Shown: positions 1 to 11,649, numbered from the stretch's first letter. The stretch is 64,000 nucleotides of DNA from Euryodendron excelsum (GCA_033060915.1 CM065392.1:14111501-14175500), one strand, 5' to 3'. The notes: a model not told the origin generated them from the letters alone. Program-made: numbers and translations.

Positions 1-1106
1 GGGGGAGGGGGAACATTTTCCTTTGGGGGTTCCACCTATCTAGTTTTACATAAGAAGTCCTAAACTACTCCTGAATCTTCGAATTTGCCTTCCATGGATT
101 CAATGTCGAGGAGGTCGTTGAGAGACATTGTTGATCGATTGCCCCTTGTCTTCTTGGTAACCCTATCTCCGTGAGCATGGAGAGATTGGGGCCCCTCTTA
201 TGGAATGAATTGATGTGCATGCCATGAGTCCTTAGGGGTACATGTGAACCCTTAGGGTTTAGGTAGGTTTAATGCAAGGGAGAGTGATCTAGGTGTCACT
301 CTCTTTGGGTTGATCATATACATGAGAATGTAGTGACTTGAGTTATTTGGAACTCTTGTCTTGACATGGAATACGGGATGCATGAAAATGGATGCACAGA
401 GTATAAGGAAAGAGAGTACAGTTGAAGTACATATGCATATATGAGCAGTTAGACAATCATTATAACAGTAGGAATACAGTCATTATAACAACAGGAATAG
501 ACAGGAATAAATGAAAGTAAGAGCAGTTGCCCTTTCTTCCATGGTTTTGAAAACAGTGTACGTGTCTTAAATCCGGTAGAGGTTAGGTTATGCATGGTGT
601 CTATATGAGCATGAGATTGAGGGTTGAGTAATGCATCCTAAAAAGGCTCGGTCACTGGATCTTCAAACCTAGGCCCACTCCCCGAGGTGGTGCCATGATC
701 TGTTGGTGATCCGAGCGAGGAAACCATCAAGAGGCTGTAGGCGAAGAAACTGACACATCATCTTGCCCACAACCAATATACCGTTCCCCTTTTCTAACTA
801 GAAAGGACATATCAGGATAAAATACAAGTATGTAGAATGAAGGTGCACATGTAGTGTGTGTGTGTGTGATTTTTGAAAGCGGAAGAAAGAGCCCAACAAC
901 TCCCATTCATCCCATTCATCACATTCATGCACGGTAGTTAGAATTTAAACAAAAAGCGCACCTACAAAACAAAGATGCAAGAGTTAGTATGTAGATGGCA
1001 AACTTAATACAAGATAATATGAATAAATGCATTTTTTTTTAAAACAATTTTGAAAATTTGGTTTTGAAAATTAAAAATGAATAGGATTGAACAAGTAAAT
1101 TGAAAA
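1..1106 (-). mobile_element. 5' leader of minus-strand Tat/Ogre element M1 (outer part)
   Basis: Read on the minus strand, this is the untranslated leader that follows the PBS of M1. It aligns block by block with the leaders of Element 1 (about 14955-16060) and Element 2 (about 24960-26080), including the CCTTTCTA/TAGAAAGG hairpin (788-806 here, with one extra A), the GTGGGCAAGATG block, and the run of C/A before the left window edge. No coding region is reached; gag of M1 would lie left of the window. The leader is continuous with 6475-6542 once the solo LTR between them is removed. Confidence 0.8.
788..806 (-). other. Conserved leader hairpin, M1 copy
   Basis: Minus-strand arms CCTTTCTA and TAGAAAAGG; the second arm carries one extra A relative to Elements 1 and 2, giving a bulge. 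Same position in the leader as 15260-15277, 25263-25280 and 50933-50950. Confidence 0.5.
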
Positions 1107-1111
1107 CTCTA
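1107..1111. repeat. Target-site duplication CTCTA, left copy of the solo LTR
   Basis: CTCTA lies directly before the LTR end (TGTCGCGC on plus). The same five bases follow the other LTR end at 6470-6474. Removing the LTR and one copy restores a leader like that of Element 1 (CCCATGTAGAG followed by the next leader block). Confidence 0.9.
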
Positions 1112-1262
1112 TGTCGCGCTCAAATTTTTCGCACTCGAGGAATACTCACACAAGCGGGAAAAATGTTGTACTCTCTTGTTAGAACTCACCCTCCAAGAAG
1201 AATGAGTGCGACTAGGTTTGAATTGAAAACAGGTTTGAATAAAGGGCTTTTGAAAAAGATTC

Positions 1263-1272
1263 GGAGTCGCCA
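1263..1272 (-). other. Internal PBS-like decamer TGGCGACTCC in the solo LTR
   Basis: Perfect copy of the first ten bases of the tRNA-Arg PBS, placed 151 bp before the LTR end. It is preceded by the inverted repeat CCTAACT / AGTAAGG. The same arrangement occurs in every LTR here that reaches this far. Confidence 0.6.
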
Positions 1273-2009
1273 CCTTACTTGATTAAGGTGAGTTAGGTCA
1301 CCTAAAAACTAAGAGTAATCCGAAGACTACACTTAGGGTTTTTGAAAAACAATTTTGGAAAACATCCTCAAGAGAGGGTTTTTTTAGGAAAACGGGTTGT
1401 TTGGCAACCTTTGGAAAACATTTAGCACTTTTTAGAAAAATAACTGCTTTTGGTCTTTGAAATCAGTGATCTAGGTTCAGAGGTTGGTTACGTGTAGGGA
1501 AGACGCACTAAGCTATCACCCTACCCCACCCTTTCGGTACCTACATGTCAATCTACCCTAGATTCACTTATGAGAGTCTTTAATTAACCCATGTCCAATC
1601 CTATCCACTTTGAAAAACAGTGTTTGAAAACTAACATGATGCATGGTATGTAAGTGCAAGTTAAGAGATTTGGAAAATAGAAATTGATTTGAAAAGAAAT
1701 TGATTTGATTTGAAAATAGATTTGAAGAGATGGAATTGAAATTGAAAAGTTTGAAATTGAAAGTAGAAATTTGAAAATAGAAAGTTTGAAAGTAGATGGG
1801 AATTTGAGATTTGGAAAGATTTTTGAAACCGCACCCATGAGGGTGGAATTGAAAGTTTGAAAAGTATTGTGACCGCACCTATAAAGGTTGCCTACGTATC
1901 CCTTTGGGGGAATCAGGTCAGTTGTAGTTCGGACCGGAGTCTGATTGAAAATAGATTGATTTGAAGAGAGAGATTGAATTGAAAGAAAGAGATTAAATTG
2001 AAAACTGGA

Positions 2010-3700
2010 TTTGATTTGAGATTAGAAGAGGAGATTGGAAATTGAAATTGAGAAGATTGGACTTGCTTTGGAAAGATTGATTTTGGAAAGACTTGGTTTT
2101 AGGAAACCTAGACTTAGGAAAGAGAAGAGACTTAGAAAATATTTGACTTGACTTGGAAGGCTTAGGAAATTAGGGAAGATTGGATTTAGGAAATGTTTGA
2201 ATTAGGAATGGTTCGATTTAGGAAGGTTTTAGAATTAGGAAAGTTTCAACTTAGGAAAGCTTTGAATTTGGAATGTTTCAACTTTAGGAAAGTTTTGAAT
2301 TAAGAAAGTTTCGAATTAAGAAAGTTTCCAAATTAGAAAATTTTTTGAAATAGGGAAGTTTTGAAAATTGGAAAGTTTCGAGTTTAGAAAGTTTTCGAAA
2401 AAGGAAAGGTTTTAAGATTAGGAAAGTTCCCAAATTAGGAAAGTTTTGAAAATCAAAAAGTTTTGAAAATTGGAAAGGTTTAAAAAAGGAAAGTTTTGAA
2501 AACTGGAAAGGTTTGAAAAAGGAAGTTTTGAAAAATGGAAAGTTTCATTTTAGGAAGTTTTAGATTTAGAAAGTCTTAACTTAAGAAAGTTTTGAATTTA
2601 AAAAGCTTAGAATTTTAGAAAGATTTGACACTTAGGTTTGAAACGTTGAGACTTGAAAAGAGGGTAGAATTAGGAAGAGGTTGAATTAGGAAAGATTTGA
2701 AAGTTGAATTTCAAAATTTAAGAAAGATTTTTATGTTCAAGTTTTGGAAACTTAAGGTTTAGGAAAGTGGAAGTTTAGGAGGGATTTGAATTAGGAAAGA
2801 TATGGATTTTGAAATTTAAAGAAAGATTTAAAGTTTAGGTTTAAAAAACTTATGGTTTAGGAAGGAATTGAATTAAGAAAGGTTGGATTTTGTTTCCAAA
2901 AACGGAGGACGGGATCTAGTTTCCTAAACGGGGAGATTTGATTTGGTTTCCTAAAGGGAAGATAGGATTTGGCAAGGATTTGGAAAGGGAGATTCTAGAA
3001 ACCCTAGATTTGGAAAATTATAGTTTTGATGTAGAAAAGAGGTTTTGGAAACATGTATAGTTTGGATGTGAAAACAAGAGATTTTGGAAACCTAGGTTTA
3101 GGGCAAAGTTTGAAAATCATGTTTTTGGGAAGAAAATTAGGGTTTCCTAATTGTGAGTTCTAGGGCTTGACTTGGGCTCTAAGGAAAGAGTTTTTGGAAA
3201 GTGCATTTTTGGAAACGAAGGTTTTCTAGAAGAGAAACCCTAGGGAGGAGTTTTTGGAAAGTGAATTTGGAGAGGGAGTTTTTGGAAAAAGATTTTTGGA
3301 AAGAGGGAGTCCTTGGAAAGTGTGTTTTTGGAAACATAGATTCTGGGAGAAAAATCCTAGAGAGGAATTTCTAGAAGGAAAATTTTGGGAAGAGAGTTTT
3401 TGGAAAGATTTTTGGAGAGAGTTTTTCTAGGAAGGTTTTTGGTTAAAGATTGTTGAAGAGAGTTTTTGGAAAGATTTTTGGGGAATGTTTTTAAAAGGTG
3501 GATTTTGGGGAGAGGATTTTGGAAGGGAGTTGAAAGAGGGAGTTTTGGAAAATAGATTTTGGAAGGGAGTTTTTGAAAACAATTTTGGAGAGGAGAGTTT
3601 TAGGAAAGTATGTTGAAAGAGAGATTTTTAGGAAGAGATTTTTGAAGAGAGAGAGTTTTTGAAAAGTATGAAAACGTCTCACTTTCCTAAAGCGATTCTA
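2010..3700 (-). repeat. G-poor quasi-periodic tract (minus strand) in solo LTR
   Basis: The minus strand is a long run of short degenerate units resembling AAACTTTCCTAATTC, about 15-20 bp apart; the plus strand is correspondingly C-poor. It lies downstream of the TATA box, so it would be in the transcript. Small ORFs inside it are by-products of the bias. Confidence 0.75.
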
Positions 3701-4138
3701 GCCATAAGAGGGCTAGAACCACTTTAAGAAAGTGGTTTTGGAAAACAATAAGATTTGAAAATATAGACCAAAAAGGTCACTTTTAATGTAACGCTTTCTT
3801 AAAGCAACCCTAGCCATGGAAAGGCTAGAATCACCCTAGAATTGTGGTTTTGAAAACAAGTTTTTGAAAAAGAGATTTTGATACAATTTTGAAAACAAGT
3901 TTGAAAACGATTTTGAAAACGAGTTTGAAAACGAATTTTGAAAAATGCAAGACTATGATATGCACAATGCAATTTGGGGTCGTGAACATACATGGCTAAG
4001 GCTTCACCACATAATCAAGGGGGCCGGACCCACGTGGTCTCTGGTTAGACTAGAATAAAGCCCCTGACACGGTGACTCTCCAACAGTCTAATCCTACACA
4101 TGGACCGGGAGTCCCCTTGTTTCAAGCATGCAAAGAAA

Positions 4139-4152
4139 GGGGGGGGGGGGGG
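4139..4152. repeat. Mononucleotide G run (14 G)
   Basis: Fourteen G on plus. The equivalent place in the LTR at 19866 carries 23 C (21956-21978), and other LTRs have only short C runs. Confidence 0.9.
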
Positions 4153-4558
4153 AAAGGGATGGGGGATTAAAATAGAGAAAACCCAAGTGGGTTGGAGAAA
4201 GAAAAGAGAGGGGGGAAGTGCAGAAAATTAAAAAGAAAACCTATCGTATGTCTTCTTTATTTTGCGCGGAGCGCTATCTTCGGTCTTCGGTCTTTGTCTT
4301 GATCTTCACCTTCAGTCTTCAAGAGTTGTCTTCAACCTTGGATGGCAGCTCTTCAAGTCTTCGGAGAAGGGTTGAAGGTTGGTGTATGAGTGTATGGGGA
4401 TGTATAGGAGTGTATATGAGTCTAGGGTTTGTGTATAGTGGCTAGGGTTTGGAAAACCTAGGGAGGCTAGGGTTTAGGAGATGCTCGAGCTCTGTATATC
4501 GAAATATAGGATTTTTAGGTTAAGTTTGCAGACCCTTTTCACGTTGAATGAGGCTCTG

Positions 4559-4566
4559 TATTTATA
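4559..4566 (-). promoter_or_regulatory. TATA box TATAAATA of the solo LTR
   Basis: Minus-strand TATAAATA, followed by the block ending in CAGAGCC that is shared with the other LTRs. It lies about 1.9 kb from the LTR start and just downstream of the GGCGCC palindromes. Confidence 0.75.
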
Positions 4567-4580
4567 GAAGTTGGACAAAC

Positions 4581-4676
4581 CTGGCGCCTGTTGCAGTGGC
4601 GCCAGGGCAAAATTGCTCTTGGCGCCACTCCGCGCCAGGCCAATTCTTGGCTTGGCGCCACTACTAGTGGCGCCAG
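4581..4676. promoter_or_regulatory. GGCGCC palindrome cluster upstream of the TATA box
   Basis: Five GGCGCC sites in under 100 bp (4583, 4598, 4621, 4654, 4669), several within the octamer TGGCGCCA, ending about 15 bp upstream of the TATA box on the minus strand. Similar clusters sit at the same place in the LTRs at 10960, 19866, 32788 and 39507. Binding protein unknown. Confidence 0.6.
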
Positions 4677-5578
4677 CCACTTAGGAAACTTTATAAGTCG
4701 GCAAGCACCGTATCTTTGACTAGATTTGGGCGCCTGTACTAGTGATTACCATGTAATTTTTAGCCTGGCTTCACTAGGAGTGACTCCGGAAAGTCTGGGA
4801 ATGATTTGAAGGAGCCGAGAATTACCCGGAAGGCCGGAAAGGAGCAGGAACACTTAAAATAGTGTCTTGAAGGTATTTGACTTGAGAAATGAGGATAGGA
4901 TGGGTCGAAAAGGTTGACCGAGCCTTTAGGGGCAAAACGGTTAATCGGACTGAAAAACTGCCGGGACAGACTCGGACTGTCCCGGAAGAAGACTTGGGAT
5001 CTGGAAACATTATTTAGAATGTTCCCAAAGGTTTCCGGTTTGATTTCCAGAGCCGGCATGGTCGGAAAAGGAAACCGGCCTACTAGGGGCAAAACGGTCA
5101 TTTTGCACCGGGTTGGCCAAAACTGACTCGGAATGATCCGGAAAGATAAGGAAAGGCTGAGATTACTATAAAAAGTAGTCTCAGGAGGTTACCGGTTTGA
5201 TACCCAGAGCCGGTGTGGTTGAGGAAGGAAACCGGCCCTCTAGGGGCAAAACGGTCATTTTGTACCAGGTTGGCCGGAACTGACTCGGAATGATCCGGAA
5301 AGGTAAAGGAAGGTTAAGAATACTATAAAAAGTATTCTCGGGACATTACCGGTTTGATACCCAGAGTCGATGTGGTTCCCGGGGCATTCGGATGCTTAAG
5401 GGCAAAATGGTCATCTTGACCGGAAAGTCTCGGAAAAGGTCCTAAGGGCAGTTTGGTCATTTTTCACCGAAGCGGGCTAACAGACACTGGTGTTGACCTG
5501 GGTTTTGAGTGTTTCCGCCACTCTAACGGTGGTCGTCGTGACACAGGGATTTGTTGCCAATTCCCTATATCGACCTAT

Positions 5579-5811
5579 TTGTGAGTATTTCCGCTACCCT
5601 AACAGTTTTGTGAGTAATTCCGCTACTCTAACGGTTTTGTGAGTATTTTCGCTACTCTAACGGTTGTGTGAGTATTTCCGCTACTCTAACGGTTGTGTGA
5701 GTATTTCCGCTACTCTAACGGTTGTGAGTATTTCCGTTACTCTAACGGTTTTGTGAGTATTTCAGTTACTCTAACGGTTTTGTGAGTAGTTTCGCTACTC
5801 GAACCGTCTCG
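5579..5811. repeat. 29-bp tandem array in U3 (about 8 copies)
   Basis: GTGAGTA starts recur at 5581, 5610, 5639, 5668, 5697, 5724, 5753 and 5782: 29-bp spacing with one 27-bp unit. Each unit ends in CTAACGGTT. The related LTRs at 19866 and 32788 have only two or three copies. Confidence 0.9.
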
Positions 5812-6105
5812 AGGAATAAATTGTCTCGAGAGAGGGATTGGAAAGGGGTCTTACTGTCTCCGAGGAGACGTGCCTGGATTGGAACCGTCTCGAGAGGGGA
5901 TTGGAAAGGGGTCTTACCGTCTCCGAAGAGACGTGCCTGGATTGGAACCGTCTCGAGGAATAAACTGTCTCGAGAGTGGGATTGGAAAGGGGTCTTACCG
6001 TCTCCTAAGAGACGTGCCTGGATTGGAACCATCTCGAGGAATAAACTGTCTCGAGAGTGGGATTGGAAAGGGGTCTTACCGTCTCCAGAGAGACATGCCT
6101 AGGTT
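5812..6105. repeat. U3 tandem array of about 60-80 bp units with CGTCTC palindromes
   Basis: Four imperfect units, each with GGAAAGGGGTCTTACCGTCT, ACGTGCCTGG and an optional CTCGAGGAATAAACTG piece. It is the reverse-strand form of the arrays at 20124-20360 and 33041-33390. Open frames across it are repeat artefacts. Confidence 0.85.
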
Positions 6106-6469
6106 TTGAGTGTTTCCGTCACTTTAACGGCGGTCGTCGTGACACAGGGATTTGTTGCCAATTCCCTATATCGACCTATTTATGAGTATTTCCGCTACTC
6201 TAACGGTTTTGTGAGTAGTTTCGCTACTCGGACTGTCTCGAGGAATAAACTGTCTCGAGAGAGGGATTAGAATTGGAATAAGAAAGGACAGTGCCCCTAA
6301 GGGCATTTTGGTCATTTTGCCTCTATTTGGGCCTGACAGGCCCGCGAAGCGATGGAAAGACGGAATTGGACCTAGAGAATTGGTTTCGATTGGGATATGC
6401 CCACAATGACTTGAAAACAAGTCTGGACGGAGTGTAGACTGCCAAGCGGTCAAAAATGGGGTGCTTACA

Positions 6470-6474
6470 CTCTA
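6470..6474. repeat. Target-site duplication CTCTA, right copy of the solo LTR
   Basis: Directly after GGTGCTTACA (LTR start on the minus strand); identical to 1107-1111. Confidence 0.9.
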
Positions 6475-6542
6475 CATGGGTGAAGGGTAAAGAGACATGA
6501 CTACGGCCTAACCCTCTAAGTGTCCCCAGCGGAGTCGTCAGT
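6475..6542 (-). mobile_element. Start of the M1 leader, next to its 5' LTR
   Basis: The minus strand reads LTR end, two bases, PBS, then the leader block with GGGTTAGGCCGTAG and CTCTTTACCCTTCACCCATG, as in Element 1 (14890-14955). It is cut by the solo LTR at 6469/6470. Confidence 0.85.
6524..6540 (-). other. M1 primer-binding site (tRNA-Arg type)
   Basis: The minus strand reads TGACGACTCCGCTGGGG: two mismatches to the intact 17-mer TGGCGACTCCACTGGGG at 14892. It starts two bases after the LTR end, as in the other elements. Confidence 0.8.
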
Positions 6543-6692
6543 TATCGCGCCCAGATTTTCACACTCGAGAAATACACACACAAGCAGGAAAAACACTGTA
6601 CTCTCTTGTTAGAACTCACACTCCTAGAAGAATGAGTGCAACTAGGTTTGAATTGAAAATTGATTTGAATAAAGGGCTTTTAAAAAATATTT

Positions 6693-6702
6693 GGAGTCGC
6701 TA
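6693..6702 (-). other. Internal PBS-like decamer in the M1 LTR
   Basis: TAGCGACTCC on minus (one mismatch to TGGCGACTCC), 150 bp before the LTR end. Confidence 0.5.
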
Positions 6703-7419
6703 CCTAACTTGATTAAGGTGAGTTAGCTCACCTAAAAACTAAGCTCAATCCGAAGACTACACTTAGGGTTTTTGAAAACGATTTTGAAATTACTACCTCA
6801 AAAGAGGGTTTTTAAGAAAATAGGTTGTTTGGCAACCTTTTGAAAACATTTAAGCCCTTTTTGAAAATAAACTCCATTTTGGTCTTTGAAAACAGTGATT
6901 CTAGGTTCGAAGGTTGGTTACGTGTTGGGAAAGCGTACTAAGCCATCACCCTACCCCGCCCTTGCGCTACCTACATGTCTATTTATCCTAAATTCACCTA
7001 TGAGAGTCTCCAACTAACAAATGTTCAAATCCTATCCACTTTAGAAAAAGAATGTTTAAAAACTATCATGATGCATGATATGTAAATGCAATAGAAAAAG
7101 AGAGTTGGAAAATAGATTTGGAAATAGATTTGAAAAGAAATTGATTTGATTTAAAACATATTCGAAAGAATATATTTGAAATTGAAATTGAAAAAAGATT
7201 TGAAAAGAGTTATGGAATTGGAAACTTAAAAAATGTTGTGAAAATAGAAGCTTGAAATAGGTTGTGACTCCACCCATGAAGGTTGCCTACGTATCCTTGT
7301 AGAGGAATCAGGTCAGTCGTAGTTCGGACAAAAGTCCGATAGAAAATAGGAGGTTGGATTGGAAGAAAGAGATTTTGATTGGAAAAAGGACTTGATTTGA
7401 ACTTAGAATAGCAGATTGA

Positions 7420-9010
7420 AATTTGGAGTTTACAATTTTGGAATTGAAAATATTGGATTTTGATTTGAAAAGATATAACTTGGAAGAAAGATTTAGACTT
7501 ATTTCGGAAAGAAGGAGGTTTAGGAAACCTAGACTTAAGAAAGAGAGGATTTAGGAAAGATTCGAATTATGAAAGTTTCGTTTTAGGAAAGTGTCACTTT
7601 AGGAAGGTTCCGTTTTAGGAAAGTTTTGGTTTAGGGGAGTTTCGAATTAGAAAAGTGTCATTTTTGGAAAGTTTCGTTTTAGAAAAGTTTTCAAATTAGG
7701 AAAGGCTCGAATTAGGAAAGCTTTCATTTTAGGAAAGGTTTTGAAATTATGAAGTTTTGAAAGTTGGAAAGTTTCGAATTTAGAAAGTTTCAACTTAAGA
7801 AAGTTTCGAATTTAAAAAGTTTTGGATTTAGAAAGATTTGAGATTTAGCAAGTTTAGAATTTTAGAAAGATTTAAATTTACGAAAGTTTAGAGTTTTGGA
7901 AAGATTTGAACTTAAGAAAGATTTGAAGATTTAGTTTTGGAAAATTAAGATTTAGAAAGGGATGGAATTAAGAAAGGGTTGAATTAGGAAAGATGTAGAA
8001 GTTGAGTTTTAAAATTTAGGAAAGATTTTTATGTTCAAGTTTTGGAAACTTAAAATTTAGGAAAGTAGAAGATTAGAAAGGATTTGAATTATGAAACATT
8101 TAGACTAGGAAGGGTTAAGATTCCTATTTCCTAAAACAAGGGATTGGATTTTTTTTCTAAAAGAGAAGATTTGATTTTCTTTCCAAAAACGGAGGATAGG
8201 ATCTAGTTTCCTAAACGGGAAGATTGGATTTTGTTTCCTAAAGGGAAGATGGGATTTGGTTTCCTAAAGGGAAGATTGGATTTGGCATGAATTTAGAAAT
8301 GGAAGTTCTAAAAACCCTAGATTTGTAAGAACTATAGTTTTGACGTAGAAAAGATGTTTTGGAAATGTATATAATTTTGATGTAGAAAACAAGAGGTTTT
8401 GGAAACCTAGGTTTTGAGGCCAAAATAAGGAATCGGAAATCATATTTTTGGCAAAGAAAATTAGGGTTTCCTAATTGTTGGCTCTACGGTTAACTTGGAC
8501 ACCAAGGAAAGAGTTTTTGGAGAGTGGGTTTTTAGAAAGAGAGATTTTTAAAAGGAAATCCTAGAGCGGAGTTTGTAGAAAGTGAATTTTGAAAAGAAAG
8601 AGTTTTGGAAAGACATCCTAGTGAGGAGTTTTTAGAAAGAGATTTTTGGGAAGAGTTATTTAGGAAGAAAACGTAAGGAGCGTCTTTGGACAGTGAACTT
8701 TGAGGAAAGCGTTTTTGGAAAGGAGCTTTTAGGAAAGATGTTTTTGGAAAGAGATTGTTGGAAAGGAGATTGGAGAGAGTTTCCTAAGAAGGAAACCTAG
8801 GGAGTGTTTTTAGGAAAGGAATTTTGAAGATGGTGTTTTGGAAAGGAGTTGAAAAGGAAGTTTTGAAAATAGATTTTTGGAGGGAGTTTTTGAAAAACAA
8901 TTTTCGAAAGGAATTTGAAAAAGGAGATTGGAGAGCATTTTTAGAAAATATGTTGAAAAAGAGGTTTTTAGAATGAGAGATTTAAAAAGAGAGTTTTTTT
9001 GGGAAAGTAT
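7420..9010 (-). repeat. G-poor quasi-periodic tract in the M1 LTR
   Basis: Same composition and position as 2010-3700; minus-strand units resemble CTTTCCTAA. Confidence 0.7.
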
Positions 9011-10346
9011 GAAAATGTCTCATTTTCCTAAAGCGATTCTAACCATAAGAAGGCTAAAACAACTTTAAGAAAGTGGTTTTGAAAACAATAAGGAATTGAA
9101 AATATGGACCATATTGGCCACTTTAAATGTAATACTTTTCTAAAGCAACCCTAGCTATGGAAAGACTAGAATCACCCTAGGATTGTGATTTTGAAAACAA
9201 GTTTTGAAAAAGAGAATTTTGATGCAAGTTTGAAAACGAATTTTGGAATAATACAAGATCATGATATGCACAAAGTAAAGAGGATTGTGAACATACAAGG
9301 TTAAAGGCTTCACCACATAATCAAGAGAGGCCAAACCCACGTGGTCTCCGAAAGAGTTTGCTGGAATTAACTCGGAATGATTTGGAAAGATAAAATAAGG
9401 TTGAGAACACTATAAGAAGCATTCTCAGGACGCTACCGGTTTGATACCCAGAGCATGTGTGGTCCCCGAGGTATTCGGGCGCCTAGGGGCAAAATGGTCA
9501 TCTTGAACGGAAGTCTCGGAATTGGCCCGAAACTGACTAGAAGGCACCAAATCATGCCGGATTGCTTTTAAGACAATCTTGGAAGGGTGGACTTACCATT
9601 CTGAGGACTCAGGTGTGTTGTCGAGAAACGTGCCGAAAAATGGCCATAGGGGCAGTTTGGTCATTTTTCACCGAAGTGGGCTAACAGGCACTGGTGTTGA
9701 CCTGGGTTTTGAGTGTTTCCGGTACTCTGACGATGGTCTCGTGATATAAGGGTTTGTTGGCGATTCCCTATATCGACCTGTTTGTGTGTATTTTCGCTAC
9801 TCTGACGGTTGCGATGTTTACGAGTATTTCTGCTACTTTGACGGCTCGCGATCATTCTTGAGACTGCCTGATCTTGGGAAGCTGCTAATAGGACTTAGCA
9901 CCTGAGAAGTCAACTTTCTTAGAAGACGTGCCTGAAATGGATATTTCTGCATTGGCGGACTAGCAGGCGCCAAAAGTGGACCGTTCTACCATCTAGAGGA
10001 CTTGGGGTCTCGTCCCGGTCGACAAGTTTAAAAGGGATTTACCATCTTCGGAAAGACGTGTCTATTGGAATTGGAAATGGCTCTTATCGTCTATGAAAAG
10101 ACGTGCCTGATTTGAAATTTGAAAATGGGACTTACTGTCTCCGGAAAGACGTGCTTGATTTGGAATTGGACCGAATAATGCCCCTAAGGGCATTTTGGTC
10201 ATTTTGCCTTTATTTGGGCCTAGCGGGCCCATGAAGCGATGGATAGACGGGATTAGGACTAGAATTCTAGAATATGTCCATATTGACTTGAAATCAAGTC
10301 TGGACGGACTGTAAATTGCCGAGTGGTCAAAAATGGGGTGCTTACA

Positions 10347-10959
10347 ATGGTGACCCTTTAATAGCCTAACCCTACACATGGACCGGGAAGTCCCTTGTTT
10401 CAAGTGTGCAAGAAAGGGAGGTGGGGGAAGAAGATAAGGGATTAAAAAAGAAGAAAACCCAAGTGGGTTCAGAGAGAGAATAGAGGGGAAAGATGCGTAA
10501 ACTACCTTGTGCCTTGTTTATTTTGCTTTGGTTTGCGTACTTTGTTTATCTTGCTTTGCTTGGTCTTCGCTTCAGTCTTCGTCTTGATCTTCGAGAGCTT
10601 CAGTTTGCAGCACTTCAAGTCTTCAGTGGAGGCTTTGGAGGCTAATGTATGAGTGTATGAGATTGTGTATGAGTGTATAAGAGGCTAGGGTTTGGAAAAC
10701 CTAAAGGACACTACGGCTTAGAAAGGCAACGAGCTCTGTGTATTGAAAAGTAGGGTTTTTAGACTGAGTTTGCAGACCTCTTTCACGTTGGAAGAGGCTT
10801 TGTATTTATAGAAAGAAGAATGACCTGGTACTTGTTGCTGTGGCACCAGGCCAAAAATCCTTCTGGGGCCACTAGGAGTGGTGCCAACCACTTAGGAAAG
10901 TTTTAAGGTCAGCAAGCAACGTATCTTCAGAAGATTTGGGCGCCTGTACTAGTGACTAC
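10347..10959 (-). mobile_element. Fragment of an older minus-strand LTR
   Basis: Middle portion of a Tat LTR: the minus strand contains the TATA box (10803-10810), the CAGAGCC block, the region with CTTCGAAGACT-like text, and the CCATGTGTAGGGTTAGG block. The left edge is the start of the M1 LTR and the right edge the start of the Element 1 LTR, so both appear to have inserted into it. The expected LTR continuation is not visible on either outer side inside the window. Confidence 0.75.
10803..10810 (-). promoter_or_regulatory. TATA box in the old LTR fragment
   Basis: Minus-strand TATAAATA in the same context as other LTR promoters here. Confidence 0.6.
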
Positions 10960-11649
10960 TGTAAGCACCCCATTTTTGTCCGTTTGGCAATCTCTGGTCC
11001 GACTGGGCTCACTTTTACACATCACACGCATATCCAGACTCTAACTTACCTTATAAACTTGAATTTAGTCCACCAGTCACTTCCCGGGCCCGTAGGGCCC
11101 ACTTGAAGCCAAATGACTATTTTGCCCTTAGGCATCCGAAAGCTTCGGGAACCACACCAGCTTTGGGTATCAAATTGGTAGCCTTCTGGGAATGCTCCTT
11201 ATTGTATTCTTGGCCTTTCGTTGACTTTCTGGATCATTCCAAGTCAGTTCCAACAAACTCAGTATAAAATGACCATTTTGCCCTTGGTGGGCCGGTCGCC
11301 TTTCAAACACATCCTTCCAGCATCTTTCAAGTCTATTGCCTCTAAGACAATATTCTAAGGGTTTCTGTCCGTTTCCGACCCTCCGGGTCATTCTCAGCCC
11401 CTTTAGTTCATCCCCGGACTCTCCGAAGTTACTCTTAGTGAAGCCAGGCTAAAAATTGCATGGTAGTCACTAGTACAGGCGCCAAAATTTTCTAAAGATA
11501 TGTTGCTTGCAGACCTTAAACATTTCCTAAACGATTGGCACCACTAGTAGTGGCGCCAAGCCAAAAAATGGCCTGGCGCCACTCCTAATGGCACCAGTGT
11601 AATTTTTGGCCTGGCGCCACTGCAACAAGCGCTAGTGCATTCCTCTCTC

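Larger units (their letters stand above)
1112..6469 (-). mobile_element. Solo LTR, Tat/Ogre subfamily I (5358 bp)
   Basis: On the minus strand it starts TGTAAGCACCCCATTTTTG (6469 downward) and ends GAGCGCGACA (1112). It is flanked by the 5-bp duplication CTCTA and has no PBS, internal region or second LTR, so it is a solo LTR left by LTR-LTR recombination. Its first 80 bases match the LTRs at 19866 and 32788, not those at 10960 or 45892. Order on the minus strand: U3 with two tandem arrays, a GGCGCC palindrome cluster, TATA box, a G-box (CACGTG) region, a long G-poor quasi-repeat tract, then the conserved U5 end. It is inserted in the leader of M1 in the same orientation. Confidence 0.92.
6543..10346 (-). 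mobile_element. 5' LTR of M1, subfamily I, with about 1.2 kb deleted
   Basis: The minus strand starts TGTAAGCACCCCATTTTTG at 10346 and ends GGGCGCGATA at 6543. Its U3 start matches the solo LTR and the LTRs at 19866 and 32788. It is only 3804 bp because at about 9350-9357 the text jumps from the CCACGTGGTCTCC block directly into U3 (GCTGGAATTAACTCGG). The missing piece corresponds to roughly 4043-5268 of the solo LTR and contains the TATA box and palindromes. The 3' partner LTR is outside the window. Confidence 0.88.

Noticed and set aside
1564..1878. Phe/Asn/Ser-rich minus-strand frames here and at 3491, 7056, 12492, 14079, 62186
   Set aside because: By-products of the G-poor TTTC-rich LTR tracts.
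4581..4676. Inverted repeats as a transcription terminator
   Set aside because: Upstream of the TATA box, plant nuclear context, repeated as a promoter-proximal cluster; no terminator logic applies.
5782..6102. 106-residue repetitive open frame
   Set aside because: Frame produced by the U3 tandem array; units vary by non-multiples of three in other LTRs.
5579..6105. Regular repeats as a CRISPR array
   Set aside because: No unique spacers; direct tandem minisatellite in an LTR of a plant nuclear genome.
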